Shown: in pieces, positions 31,550-43,660 of the stretch
Numbering within the stretch: the stretch's first letter is position 1
Layout of the letters: every line of letters starts with the position of its first letter
From: Metaphire vulgaris
Taxonomy: Eukaryota; Annelida; Clitellata; Crassiclitellata; Megascolecidae
Length of the DNA: 64,000 nucleotides
Direction: 5' to 3'
Assembly (NCBI GenBank): GCA_018105865.1
Contig: CM030870.1
Location: 2,950,001-3,014,000 of the forward strand
Translations under genes and position numbers: made by a program
The notes under the pieces: model-generated
What the model saw: only the letters and a program-made list of their open reading frames with translations
What the model was told of the DNA's origin: nothing
Database searches by the model: none

Positions 31550-33490
31550 AAAATAAGTCTAAAAGAGCAATTGTTAGTTTATATTATTATTAATTGTTCT
31601 TATAGGCAGCGGGCATTTGTCTCTCCGTCGGCGGATACTCGTGGGGTCAACCATAGCAGCTCCGCACTCACCGGAAGCAGCAGAGTCAGCAGACAGCAGC
31701 AAATGCAGCAAATGCAGCAGAAAACGTGCTAAAAGTAAAAAGTAAAGTAAAATCTCGTGGATTTCTATAGCGCCTTGGAAAGCAGCACAACAGTAGCTGC
31801 TTATTCTTAGGCGCTCAGCCTCTCTTAAAATAGCTATAGGAAAGGTGTGGGATCAGCCAGGCAATGGTCAATATCCGAAGGGCAGTGAGGCTAGGTTGTT
31901 ACAGCTATGGCGGAAATGATTTCAGAAACAGGAAGAAACACCAAACGTTGGGCCATTGCAGGGCCGACGCGTGTAAGTGCGGGCCACATGGCGATATTGG
32001 CCGAAGACCCGCCAACAGATTTATGCCCACAGTGGGCCAATGAAGCTGGCCCAGACGCGGCCAGTCGACGCTTAATGCTTACCGGCGTAGTAATACGCAA
32101 TATAGTTCCGGTGCACTATTTTAGCTGCTTAATCAAGTGTAAATCAACAAATACAAATAATATTCTCATAAAGTTATAATTAATTATACTTATATTAATT
32201 ATAAATTAAATTAGTGCATCATTGTTTTGAATAACACTTAATCATAACTTTTAGAAGTTTTTGTAATTCAAATAAATGTTACTGCGGGACTGATATATGG
32301 CCGCGATCTGCTGCTCTCGTTAAACGGTGTGAAGTGAGTTGAATTTATTTTTGTAACAAGTTCATTTTTAAAACAAATCTTGTAGTTCAATTGTCTGCAC
32401 TTAATGTGCGAGTGGTGAACTTTGCAATTTGAGGCTTCCCTTTTGAAACTTGACTTGGCTCTTAAAACATTGTCATGCGCTGTTGCGCCGCCATGTGATG
32501 GTATATGTAGCACGTACGTGATCTATAATTATAATTGTGGAGGGTGGGCGGAAACTGGCGATTAGAACCCATTGCTTACTGTTACACCTGTAATTCTCTG
32601 GTTTCTCTATTCACTGTTGGGTATAAAAGTGTAAGCATCTAGTATCGGAAAGTCGAGTCAATGTGTTGCTGATATGTGTGGACTTGCATAAGAATATGAC
32701 ATGCTTATGTACAGCCAGTTGGTGCAAAATATTGTGCAATGGGTTCAAAATTAAAAATGTTGGCCTGTAGTATAACAGCATTGAATGTCAGCTGGTCCAA
32801 CAGATGCGTTATGCAAATATAAGGAATTGCTTGAATAGACACAATTAGCTTGTTCTCCAGTTTGTTAACGGTAATTTTAAAAACATTTTACTATTCTTTC
32901 TTATATAGAGACTCATATACAGACTCACTTATATAGAGAACAAGAAACACAAACAGAACTTTTTTTGTGCAAGAGTGGTGGACAGATGGAATGAACTGGA
33001 TGAGAGGATAGTAACGGCTACAACTGTGAATGAGTTCAAAATAAACCTCAGTAGTTTAGGATATTAGATTGGACGGGAACAACAGTGGTTCTCACACAGG
33101 GCAGTCCCTAATGAACCACTTTAAACCTTGTTATATTATTCAAAAAAGTCCTTTCCCGAGCCTCACAGGCTCATAAGGCGGCGCTGATCTCCGTTTCTAT
33201 AGCCCTCAGCCAGGCGTGCAATGCCACAGATACGGGGCTAGTGTATCGCATAGCGTACCTCTTTGACTTATCGCAGAGATTTTTACCACTGCTCCTCATT
33301 TTACCACCGCGAAAAAGGCTGAGTCGACCTTTAGGGCTCCTATGGGACTCGAACCCGCGACCTCCAGCTCCATCGTCCAGCGTTGTTACCACTCTGCTAA
33401 CTTCCCACCCCTGTTATATTATTATTATATTATATATATTATTATATTAAATCAACATGCTGTCCAGTACTGTTGTGGCTGTGTTGTTCC
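31550..33490. other. Region between two genes; L12 promoter side, LINE tail, repeats
   Basis: The left part should hold the MRPL12 promoter (minus strand). Around 31930-32060 there is a repeat rich in TGGGCC/GGCCC words, possibly related to the 83-bp tandem repeat at 36340. A plus-strand ATG at 31907 opens a 90-codon frame through that repeat; I do not accept it as a gene. At 32955-33067 is a CR1-like LINE tail ([20 protein letters not shown]). A copy of the repeat at 1951 lies at 33085-33140. Confidence 0.4.
33145..33412 (-). mobile_element. SINE with tRNA-like head, minus strand
   Basis: Minus-strand head with TTAGCAGAGTGGTAACAACG (A-box-like) and GGTTCGAGTCCC (a canonical B box). The body runs GCCTGGCTGAGGGCTATAGA, then ACGGAGATCAGCGCCGCC. 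This is the best preserved Pol III promoter among the copies here. Confidence 0.8.
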
Positions 33491-33492
33491 AG

Positions 33493-34560
33493 CATTTGTT
33501 ACCTTTGAAGAGTACCACATGATTTTTGCAAAATTAAATCGAATTGATTCCAAAATTGAGATATTGTTGCGGAGTGTCACTATACTTGTCAACAGAGGTG
33601 GAACAAGAGACAGCAGCTTGGATGTTCCCACTATGCCTGAAGGAATGAAACTGCCAGCTGATGCAGTCAAAGATTTGAAGGATGCAGCATCTTTTGTCAA
33701 GCAGAATGAGCAAGCTGGACAAGGCTTGGTTAGATGGTGTTAATTTTATTAACTGGTACAGTAAGATCCAGGTTGAGTGTGCCTCCACATTTCATCTCTG
33801 ATGTTTATTTCTGAATAAATATTCAGATGTTTATCTCTTAATGGGCCTTCTGTTACCCTATTTGAGCCATTTAAATATGCAAAATTCGGCTTATGTCTCA
33901 AATTAGCCTACAGCAAGATGTACTCTGCCGAGAACGTTGAACATGCCAGTAGGGCCCAAAATTTATACTTTAGCCAATGCTATCATGTATTGGATGTGTG
34001 TGTACATTACATGTAGCCTACCTAGTAAAATACGACGTACTTTATGAAGGTTTAACTGGAACTGTTTAGGCAAGATACTTGTCCACGTTTGAAGCGACAA
34101 CTATCACCGATACAGTTAATGGTATGATGAAGGCGATTATGATGAACGAATTTCCTGCCAATTCAACTGGGCTGGAAACAGGGGAAAGCACAGCTTCCAA
34201 GCACTGGGATTGTCACCTTCCAAGCACTGGGATTGTCACCTTCCATATGTGGTATATGCACTCTTTATTTTGTTTGCAGATTTCAGGTCACAGTGGTTGT
34301 GTTTGTATATATTTGATAAGAGTTTGAGTCATTGCAATAGATTGCATTTTTTCACAATACATCTTCAAAACAGCTGCTACAGACAAACTCTATTTATTGA
34401 CACTGACTGTAATGGGCTTAAAACAATACAAAGTGATTTGCAGTTATGTGTAGGAAGTTGGTTAAACTAACAGACTATGCACCATATTGATTCCAGAGCA
34501 GCAAGCTAGAAGTCCAATTACACCAAACTCTTGATCAGTACGTTAATAATAATAATAGTA

Positions 34561-34610
<50 letters not shown>

Positions 34611-35236
34611 GCATGTATTATTACTGCTCACCCAAGTATATGCTGATGTCAGGCTTCATATTAAATTGACCAGTGCCAATATTTAGGTGTTATGTCTTTT
34701 GTTGTAATTGCTTGTACTGTGCAGCTCCTTCAGTTACTGTCGAGACCATGGATAGTGTTGCTGCAATAGTGCAGGCTTCTAGTGACTTGTAAATACATTG
34801 ACCAACTTGCTTGAGATACCAATCGTTAGCAGCTGTGGCTGGTATGAGCTAATGCAGATGCATCTTCTTAGAGAAACTCAGAGCAGATTAGCAGGTTTTA
34901 CCATAGGTATACATCATCTAGAATGCAACTTTAGGGTGAATATTACATGAGGTATTATTGAGAGAAAAATTATTTGTATTTCAACTCAACAGTATTTGAT
35001 GTCTCAATACTGTTGTCTAAGTTGCAGATGCTGTGCGAATTAACGAACAAACGAGAGATACCGTCAACAGGCTGGCTGAAGATAAAATTAAGGTCTGGCT
35101 GAGACAGGCTCGGGACAGAGATGGTGGTCGGAAACGTTTTCTGACTGCTGCTGCAAAGCAGTCATCTGATAAAAGACGTTTTGAACATCTTCCCTCAGAC
35201 CAGGAGTCTGACAACAGTGTCGAATCTGATAACTGA
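33493..35236 (+). CDS. Unnamed gene, DUF4806-like, 3' exons
   Basis: Three exons join in phase: 33493-33728, 34070-34211 and 35028-35236 (stop TGA). The 5' end is missing, so this is the C-terminal part. Exon A has a helix (IFAKLNRIDSKIEILLRSVT) and then LDVPTMPEGMKLPADAVKDL. Exon B has VNGMMKAIMMNEF. Exon C has AVRINEQTRDTVNRL, then DKIKVWLRQARDRDGG, and an acidic tail. The order (a leading coil, an LP-rich link, a small domain ending with an xxIxxWLxxAxxR helix) resembles DUF4806 proteins, which are common in invertebrates and have no known function. I recognise the layout, not a named orthologue. The exon B donor (T|GTCACC) is weak and lies in a 23-bp tandem duplication. Alternatives: a domesticated or dead transposon-derived gene. 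Confidence 0.5.
34544..34611. repeat. (AAT)n microsatellite
   Basis: Long trinucleotide run with a few AGT variants, in the last intron of the DUF4806-like gene. Confidence 0.95.
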
Positions 35237-35414
35237 CCTACAGCTTCTGTTAAAACAACGTCACATATTTATTTATTACACGATATAGTGAAGAAATTGT
35301 TTTAGAACTGGTCATTTTATTAAAATTAGTTGTTCTTTTGGACTTTCAATTTGACTAGTTTTCATTGCTTTTTGGCAGACATTGTAGCCTTTTGTACTGT
35401 GCAGTCTGCAGCTG

Positions 35415-35632
35415 ACCCCATGCACGCCCGCACATTGGGGCAAGAGATGACACTTGCCCTCCTGGAAAATGCAAATACCAATATTTCACACTAAAATTTG
35501 AAAACCTTGATAAAATACTAACTGTGACCATTGTGTTAAAATGTTTTGCCCCTCCTGGAAGAAAAATTATGTTGCATAACCGTGATCATTGTGTTTTGCT
35601 CCTCCTGGTGAAAATTCTCATGGTGCCCATGG
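35415..35632 (-). mobile_element. MITE, CATGGGCGCCC family, second copy
   Basis: Read on the minus strand it follows the copy at 9269-9475 phrase by phrase: CCATGGGCACCATGAG, CCAGGAGGAGCAAAACACAA, GGTTATGCAACATAA, TTTTCAAATTT, GAAATATTGGTATTTGCATT. Terminal bases differ slightly. Confidence 0.7.
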
Positions 35633-36339
35633 CTGTAACCAATTAGTAAGCAAACTTAATATCTGTTTAAGAGGTTTCATTGTCGTTTTTGGCTTGTATT
35701 TTTTATAACATCTATACTAGTAAATCAGTTGAGGCTGTAGATGGCGATCAATAATTTTCATATATTTTTGTTGTCAGATCTGATCAATAATTGATATTGG
35801 CTGTTAAAATGTTGTACCACTTACGTGAAAGTGCCGTTAGCATTATTTTTTGTTCAAAAATTGTCACAGCAATTATGTTGATACACGTATCACAATCAGT
35901 GTTTATTCTAGCCATCTTGATATTGTGGGGATTTTGAAATGTTTGGGGGGGGGAAGGTCTGAGTCTCCAAAAACCTTGACAAGCAAAACAGAAGATCATC
36001 CATCCTTCCTAATATCCTTTACCCTTCTCAAGTTCTCATTTACCCTTCTCAAATGCCCTGACAACCAAATAAATTGTCATCATCCTTACATTTTGCCCTC
36101 TCCAAAAAGCCCCCATCCTCACACTTTTTGGGGAAATTATAAAACTTTGGATGGGGGAATTCCCTCTCCCAGAGAAGGTCTAGAATAAACACTATCACAA
36201 TTGATCATCGATCTTGCTTTGTAAGTTGTATGCTGACTATGTTTGTCGTCGATTTAAAAAAAATTAATATGTTGTGTTTTAGAAGTGAAGGGTGTGAGAG
36301 TTTATATATGGTAGGATGGTGCAGTATAATATGCTGGCC

Positions 36340-36605
36340 CATTGAAGGCCCGATACAGATACGAACTGAGGGCCCTTTGATGGCCGGGCATGTAGGGCCT
36401 TTATAGGACCAATTTGCAAAATCTATGAGGGCCCACTGCAGATATGAACTGAGGGCCCTTTGAGGGCCCGACATGCAGGGCCTTTATAGGGCCAATTTGC
36501 AAAATCTATGAGGGCCCACTGCAGATATGAACTGAGGGCCCTTTGAGGGCCCGACATGTAGGGCCTTTATAGGACCAATTTGCAAAATCTTCGAGGGCCC
36601 ACTGC
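36340..36605. repeat. 83-bp GC-rich tandem repeat, about 3.2 units
   Basis: Units starting AGGGCCCACTGCAGATATG fall at 36428, 36511 and 36594, an exact 83-bp period, with a diverged unit to the left. Each unit holds GAGGGCCCTTTGAGGGCCC and TAGGGCCTTTATAGG, so each can fold through GGGCCC palindromes. It lies next to the 3' end of the minus-strand LINE. Confidence 0.85.
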
Positions 36606-36618
36606 AGAAAAATAGCAA

Positions 36619-38083
36619 TTATTGACATTGGCCCCTCAAAAAAAAATTCATTGGCCATATGATAGGGCCAACAAACTGTGTTGATTGGGATTTAAGCTTA
36701 GACCTGAAGACTTGAGGAGATAGTGCGGGAATTATAGGAAATGAGGAATCAGATTTTATTGTTTTAAAGTGTCCAAGTGTGCGAAGGGAAGCTGGGATCG
36801 AGTTCCAGAGTTCAGGTGCAGCATATGAGAAGGCACGGTTGCAAATTTTCAGGGATGACTGATTTAGCGGGCGTGACAGAGTGAGATGAGATGACGAACG
36901 TGTGGGTCGAGGAGGCTGAGGGGTTAATAGTGATCTAAGGTAGACAGGTTTTGATGACTGAAGTGAGCTATGTGTAAGTGTTATTATCTTATATTGGATA
37001 CGTTCTGTTATTTTAAGCCAATGTAATGATTTTAGTATGGGTGAAATATGGGAGAATTTAGGTGACATAGTAACAGCACGAGCTAAAGCATTTTGTATTG
37101 ATTGCAATTTGTTGATGGAGGCTTTGGGAAGGTTATAGTAGAGGGAGTTACAGTAATCTAATTTGGGTGGACTATAGAGGTGGCGATTGTGGACGCAGTC
37201 TTAATATCAAGACAAGGACGTAGGCGACGAAGGTCACGAATATGATAAAGCAGGCTTTTGAAAGTTGGGAGATTTGTGATTCGAAGTTTAGAAAAGAGTC
37301 AAATTTGAATCCGAGATTTCTAGCAGTTGGAACAGGGATTATTGTGGTGTCAGGAGCCAAAACTAGTTTAGGATTGTCAATTTTTTTGAGTTGTTGGGGT
37401 AGTCCGATTAAAAGAAACTCTGTCTTAGATGGGTTGAGAGCGAGGAGATTAGATGACATCCATGCAGAGATTGACGAGAATGCAGATTCAAGCTCAATAA
37501 TAGAAGCATTGAATGAAAGAGGTGAGAAGGAAAGGAATAGCTGAGTGTCATCGGCATAGAGTTGGTGGTTTAATTTGAGGGAATTAATTAGAGATGAAAG
37601 TGGTGTGGTGTAAAGGCTGAACAGTAGGCCTACAGGCCCGAGAACAGATCCTTGAGGCACTCCATAATCTATAATATGAGAAAGAGAAATTTGGCCAAGA
37701 CAGGACACTTGAAAAGACCGAGATTTGAGATAAGATGCAAACCAGTTGTGAGCTTTTTCAGATATGCCAAACCAGAGAGAGAGTCGCTCGAGCAGAATTT
37801 TGTGATCTATGGTATCAAATGCTGCAGAGAGATCAAGGAGACAAAGGCCAGTAACTTGGCGAAGACCAATTGCAGTTAAGAGTCTGTCATAAATGTAGGC
37901 GAGGACAGTTTCAGTTGAGTGATGTTTAGTGTAGGCAGATTGATGAGCATTATATAGTGAGTTACTTGAAAGGTGTTCATTCAGTCTGGAAAGCACAATT
38001 TTTTCAGTAAGTTTTGATAGAAGAGAAAGATTTGAGATGGGGCGATAGTTATTGAGATCTTCTCTGTCAAGACCAGGCTAATG
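36619..38083 (-). mobile_element. 5'-truncated CR1/L2-like LINE with reverse transcriptase
   Basis: Minus-strand frames (37996-37172 and 37107-36619, plus a short lead-in from 38083) cover most of a non-LTR reverse transcriptase. Readable motifs: NNYRPISNLSLLSK, STETVLAYIYD, LLDLSAAFDTIDH, GVPQGSVLGP, HQLYADDTQLFLSF (the catalytic YADD), SKTEFLLIG. The tail has LQSIQNALARAV and LHWLKITERIQYKI. A frame break separates the two long frames near 37110-37170. The endonuclease is missing. It is a dead but fairly young copy. A TAATGG-type simple run lies at its 5' side. Confidence 0.85.
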
Positions 38084-38410
38084 GTAATGGTAATGGTAAT
38101 GCTAATGGCTCCTAATAATTATTATGCACTTTTATAACACTATTTAAACACTCTAAAAGCATCAATCGATGGTACTTTAAATCCATCAGCAAAAGACCAG
38201 ATCATTCCAAGAATCAGTCAGTGAGAAAGCGAGGTGGAGCTTGTTACGTGTGGGAATATTATTCTAGTTTTGTATCAAACGCTGAGCAACTCGCTTCTCA
38301 CTCTCTAGAGTCTATGGTGCTTGTAAGTTGTAATTCGACCAATGAATTGAATTCGACTAGCATTTCCAAGTATGTGTACGGCGTTTATCTCGGTGGTACG
38401 GCGCTGTCCT

Positions 38411-38494
38411 AACAAGCACTTAGAATCAGCAGAGTGAAAGTCACTGGCAGCCAATGGGATCGCCGTTCGTAATTATGCATATTCATGACTTCCC
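38411..38494 (+). repeat. Left arm of the outer inverted repeat of the nest
   Basis: CAAGCACTTAGAATCAGCAG, AGTGAAAGTCACTGGCAGCC, AATGGGATCGCC and TATGCATATTCATGAC return in reverse complement at 53103-53202, with the same order and few mismatches. This makes a terminal inverted repeat of roughly 85 bp around the hAT and LTR elements. The outermost base and the target duplication could not be fixed. Confidence 0.7.
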
Positions 38495-39162
38495 CACAAC
38501 GTGGAATTGCTTTGTATGCTGTCGTAAATTATAGTTGGCTCCGAAAGATTTATTGCAAGGCACACAATGAAACTCTTTAAGCTTTCTTCTAATTTGAACC
38601 ATAACACCATTTGAATTCGAATCAATATTCTGTCCCGAATGTGACATTTCTTCCTTGAAATTTGACCTATGTAAACCGGATTAAATCATGTTAACTTGAT
38701 ACTGACAAAGTAGCTTATATACCATGTCCTGTGTTCAATAGAATTAAGAGTATTGATAGGTTTCATCAGTGTTGTATGAAGTACTGAGTTTGAGTACTCA
38801 AGTAAAAGTACAAGTATTATGTCATTTTTTTACTTAAGTAAAAGTAAAAAGTACCTATAAAAATAGTTACTCAAGTAAAAGTAAAAAAGTATTCCTCAAA
38901 AAGTTACTTTTTAAGTAAAAAGTAAAAAGTACCGTGACAGACGGAATCATCAACAACTCCACATTATCATGCCAATTAAATCACATTTTAATTACTACTT
39001 TTAAGCAACATGCAGAAGCCTCAGCAGTCAACACGTACACATTTACACCATTAACTGCATTAGCACAAAATGCTGGTTTCACAAAGCCGTAGCTAGGGGT
39101 CAGGGTCCCGAGCGCCGTCCTCGAAGGCGCAATTTGCACACTAAGTCCTTAATTTTACATAC

Positions 39163-39533
39163 TTCAACGACCTTCCGGGGGGGGGATTACCCTCGTTTCC
39201 CCCCTTACCCCTGTTCTGTCGTATATGTCCGCGGTTCCCACCCTGAATCTATTAGAAGATGTGTACAAGACGCATGAGTTTCAAACACGTAAATATAATC
39301 TGATCGCAACACACATACAATTAACATACAACACTCTCACCTTATCCTTTCCGCTGCTCCGACGTCCCCTTTCCTTTCGCTCCCTTGCTCTCCACATCCA
39401 GTCTCCGCTTCGCAATCCTCCTCTCTCTTTTTTTTTCTCTCGCGCTCCTTCTTTATATATCCCGCTCTCCGGCGTCCTCCTCTCCTCCTCGCTCTCCCTT
39501 TCCCTTGCGTCAGCCTTTCCGTCGTCTGCTGCC

Positions 39534-39606
<73 letters not shown>

Positions 39607-39613
39607 CGTTCAA
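39163..39613 (-). repeat. LTR-A, 3' LTR
   Basis: 451 bp. On the minus strand it starts TTGAACGATATAG and ends GGTCGTTGAA, not the usual TG...CA. It contains a long (CT)n run (39537-39602), which explains nearly all the length difference from the other LTR. Confidence 0.9.
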
Positions 39614-40082
39614 CTCTCCTCTTGTTCAAACCAAACCCACTCTCTCTCTCTTTCTTTCTCTCTCAACTCCCACCGCTCACATGAATTATTATGATAAATG
39701 TTAATACCTAATCATGATTAATTAAAGTTTCTCCTTATCCTATATCGACTTCTGAGTTTAAACCGAGGTGGTCGATTTTAGTATACGAGTTCTGAGTTAC
39801 CTCCACGGTTCCGGAGTTAAAATAGAGTTGAAATAATTTTTTTAGTCAACATAAAAGTTTCTGAGTTCGTATCAAATTCCTGCAATTAAGTGTTCTAATT
39901 TCCTCTAACATAATCGTTCTTTTTAACTAGTTCAAAATTTATAGCACAAGTTAAAACAAATATAAAACACCCACTCTCATTCCATCCATGCATACCAGTC
40001 GCACATTTCTCGTCCACTACTTTTGCCTTGCTCCTTGGGGTCCTGTATCCGGAAGTCCTTCATTCGTCGATAGTTCAATAGT

Positions 40083-40975
40083 TCAATCAGCTCCGCCGTT
40101 TTCCACCACATCCGCTTCTCCGGGAGGGGTGATGTCCTCGTACGCCGCCGAGATTCCGGCGACGGTCTCACCCCAGTCGCCCAGCAGATGCAAAAGTTCG
40201 TCTTCGCCAATCATGGCGTCGCCGCTCGCCAGTGGGGTATCCAGGAAGATTCCGCGTCCTGCTTCTGGATAGTGGCGCGGGTCGGCGTTTCCCCCGCTGG
40301 TGGGGTTGACAGGTGCCGGAGGTCCAGCGGTCCTCTGGGGAGGGGAGGTGGAGGTCGTCGAGGACGGAAGTGTCGTTGACGTCGGCTGGGTCCCCCGGGC
40401 GACCCCGAAGGCCACCGCCTTGCGGAAGTCCGCCTCTATTTCTGGAAAGGTCGCCGCCAGCATTTCCTCCACCTGCCGGATAGCGAATTTCCTGCTCCAA
40501 CGGCAGGCCACCTCCACCATGGTTTCCAGGCGCTCCCGGCGGGCGGAGAGGTCGTGCAAGATGGCTGGGGGGCAGGCGGCCATGGTGGCGACCGGTCCAG
40601 GCACAGGTCTGCTGGGGGCCGGTGTCCCCGCTTGAGCCAGGTCCACCGCCGGCCTCGTACCCCGAGTGCTCACCGACATCGCCGTGGTCGTCATCCTCCT
40701 CACCGGCTCGGCAGAGGTTCCTACCACCGTGGTGGGACGGATCCTGTAGAGCGCGCTCGCGTTCGCCGCCTGCATCCGGGAGTGGCGGTCGCTCCTGCTC
40801 CCATCAGTGGCTGGATGGTCGGCTTTCTCGGCTGCGGCTGCGGCCCACTCCGTCCCTCTGATCCTCCGCCATCCCCGCCCAGCCCGTGCGCGGATTTCCG
40901 GTGCCGAGCGAGGGTGGCCCAGTCCTGGAACCACGCTCCACACCTGTAGCAGACTTCGGCGCTCCCCCTATGCAT
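40083..40975 (-). CDS. Accessory ORF of LTR-A with a C2H2 zinc finger
   Basis: It lies downstream of integrase on the same strand as gag-pol, a place where some LTR elements carry an extra gene. The opening frame (40975 to 40721) contains one clear C2H2 finger: CYRCGAWFQDWATLARHRKSAH (C-x2-C-x12-H-x4-H; quoted here as CYRCGAWFQDWATLARH plus RKSAH). The second frame (40943 to 40083) is 286 codons and becomes Pro/Thr-rich, with a helical middle (RQVEEMLAATFPEIEADFRK). The two frames overlap and differ by one shift, so a break or indel between them is likely. GC content is much higher than the surroundings. Function unknown: it could be a nucleic-acid-binding accessory protein or a captured host segment. 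No membrane segment or envelope-like feature is seen. Confidence 0.5.
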
Positions 40976-40999
40976 TGTTCGTGTCTGGTCTTCGACTTT

Positions 41000-42275
41000 C
41001 CACTTCCTGCGAGGATTGATGCGATCGACTACGTCGGCGTCTTCCGCTCCCGCTTCCTGTGCATGTATCTATATACAGCAGGATGGTTCGCCGCCCCCTT
41101 TCCCCGTTTGCTTCCCGCGAGCCAATCGCCTTCGCGCATTCATTCTTGCATCGTGACGTCACTTCATTTCCAACGTCCATCATGTCCATCTTCGTCGTGG
41201 TTACCTGCAACATACTCGCAGACACAAAATTACCTTCCCCCCTCTACCCTTTTTCCAGAAACTTCCCCGGGTGGTTCTACCCGTCTTCTCCTCCTTCTCC
41301 GGCGCAGCTTCTCCGCCGCCTTATCTCTTCCTTCAATCTGGTCTTGCCCCTAGGGCGTTCATCCTTAATCCATTAAACCCTCGTCCAAAGATCCCGGGGT
41401 TCCTAGCTGTCTGTCTTCGAACGTCCTCTTCCCTCAGGGTTCGTCTCCTACCCCTCCGTTTTCTCCTATAAGGGTCAACTGAGTCCTTCTTTTCTATGTC
41501 AATTTTAAATATCTCTTATTTTGTGGTTAATTTCCCTTCTCTTTGCCAATGGCTGAGCGTCTCTACAATTTTATCCGCTCTTCTACCAGTCATATGGATC
41601 CCTCGATGCGCTACATAAACATCTAAAAGTTACTGACTTCCCTTTTCTTATATAGCCCTATGTACAGTTCGCTACCTCTGTTCCACTATATGCCTACTGT
41701 GTACTTACTCACTTGTTCTCAGCTAGTTTCTGTACTTAATACGCGACTTTCCTTGGCGCTATATAACTTCTGTTCTTCATCTCCCTTGCTCATCCTCTGC
41801 ATCATTCTACCCTTGTTTAATCCAATTATTTACATTCCCAGGCTTCTGTTCTTTTGTTTCTAGAATTTTCCGTTATTTGTTTTCTATGCATATTCATATA
41901 TACACAACTATGCATTCTTTTGACCTTCCTGCTTGGCCACATTTTTTTTTAACATTCGTCCGTCTTTTCTAGCTATCTATTTCCGTACTTACTCACTTGT
42001 TCTTGCTATATACATCTCTATACATCTTACTTATTTACTCACTTCTAGTCATTCTCTTTCTTCTGCTATACATTAATATACGGGAGTTGTTCCATGCGCT
42101 ATATAACTGTTACAGGAATATCCTGCGCTCGTAATTCATATACGTATGTACAATTTCATAGTCTCTTAACCCTTTTTTGTGTGCCTACTTCACATGCATT
42201 TTCCACTTTTAGACCATTATACCATTTATATACACGTCATTAAACGTCATTATCTACATTTTAATTTTCTACTTC
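41000..42275. other. Non-coding part of LTR-A between integrase and the accessory ORF
   Basis: Pyrimidine-rich on the plus strand, with many short plus-strand frames caused by low complexity. Nothing recognisable. Confidence 0.5.
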
Positions 42276-43660
42276 TTACATAAATCTAACCGGTGGTTTG
42301 CTTGCTCTTCTGGGTCGGGTCATTCGGTCTGTGTTGGGGTCTGGGTCATTCGGTGCAATGGCCGTGTCTTCTTCTACTACCTCACCTCCTTCTTCGTCCA
42401 TTTCAGTCCCTCTCATATCATTTCCTCCTTCCTCTTGACTTCCTTCCCTTTCTGTTATCTCCCGATCAATCTCTTCGTGGTCCCTTTCCTCCTGGGTCTC
42501 TTCTAAGTCTTCTGTCTCCTCCTCTCTACATGTCTTTAGCTTATCGATGTGAGAAATAAATGTACGCCCTCTGGCGTCTAACCTCCGAATTTCTACATTT
42601 ACCGGTGACGTCTGCCTGGTCACTACATACGGGCCTTCGTAGCAGAGTTGCCATTTCGGATATGAGCCTTTCTTTTTCTGCGGGGTATACCAATAGACTT
42701 TGTCTCCGGGCAAAAATGTTTTCGGGTTGACTGTAGGAAAATACTTATCTGCACGTCTTTTAGCGCTTTGCTGCAACCGTTCTCTGACTATTTTAAAAGC
42801 TTCTTCCATTTCATCTCTCATTCTAGTGACATACTCGACAGGTGTCGCTACTTTTTCGGATGGTGGCAGGCCATACACTAGGTCCAGGGGGAGGCGCGTT
42901 TCTCTTCCTAGGACGATCCGGTTGGGACTGAACCCCGTTGTTTCATGGATTGAGGCCCGATATGCTGACGTCACGAGGGGAATAATTTCGTCCCATCTCT
43001 TGTGATTTTGCCCCACACATTTAGCGACCATTGAATTCATCGTTTTATGCCAACATTCTACGGGGCTGGCTCGAGGCCAGTAGCTTGTGGTACGTGTTTT
43101 ATGCACCCCAAGAATCTTACATAATTCGCTGAAGAGGGCGCTTTCGAAGGCCGGGCCTCTATCTGTCAAAACTACCTAGGGACGCCGTAACGCACTATTA
43201 CCGTGTTGACTAAATTCCTAGCCACACAACTGGCTGTCATCGACTTTACGGGAATGGCCTCTATCCATTTTGAAAAGCAACATAACATCGTAAGTACATA
43301 GCGGTTGCCATCCTCGGTGCAGGGGTGAGCGCCTGTCAGGTCTATTGATAAAATCTCAAACGGTTCTCCGCATCGGTGCGTCTGGAGTGGTCCATGGTGG
43401 GGCAATGGTCGCCTAATATAACGCCGACATCTTTCACAGTTCTTTACGAAGAGTTCGGTATATTTGGACCAGCCGTGAAAATACCCTCGGGCTCTAACGG
43501 TTAATCGGGTGCGGCGAATGCCTAAATGCGCACCGGACGCTGCATTTGCATGGGCCAGGGTCAAGAATTCGTTTTGCAGGGCCTTCGGTATAACTAGCTG
43601 TTTGATTTTTCTTGGATTGACCCTGTATAGCACGTTATCCGTGATTTCCATCTGATGCAA
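42276..43660 (-). pseudogene. LTR-A integrase, broken in two frames
   Basis: The first frame (43660-43172) carries the HHCC zinc-binding region (AHANAASGAHLGIRRTR ... NCERC) and the first catalytic aspartate (LSIDLTG). The second frame (43169-42276) carries the second aspartate (MTDRGPAFES), the catalytic glutamate in SPVECWHKT, and the GxVYWYTPQKKKG / YEGPYVV C-terminal module, then an acidic tail. The two frames abut at 43169-43172 with a shift, inside the core domain. In the family this enzyme inserts the DNA copy into the genome and makes the 4-6 bp duplication seen here. Confidence 0.85.

Noticed and set aside
31907..32179. Plus-strand 90-codon ORF starting MAEMISETGRN, divergent from MRPL12
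   Set aside because: It runs through a repeat rich in TGGGCC words, has no donor in phase with the next gene and no family motif.
38219..38310. GTGAGAAAGCGAG / CTCGCTTCTCAC inverted pair as another transposon border
   Set aside because: Only about 12 bases, with no flanking duplication; left as unexplained.
39225..39704. Long Ser/Leu and Arg/Glu ORFs in 39.2-39.7 kb and 48.5-49.1 kb
   Set aside because: Produced by the (CT)n run inside the two LTR-A LTRs.
42293..42559. Plus-strand ORFs inside LTR-A (42.3-48.5 kb)
   Set aside because: Antisense shadows of gag-pol and of the low-complexity acidic tail of integrase.
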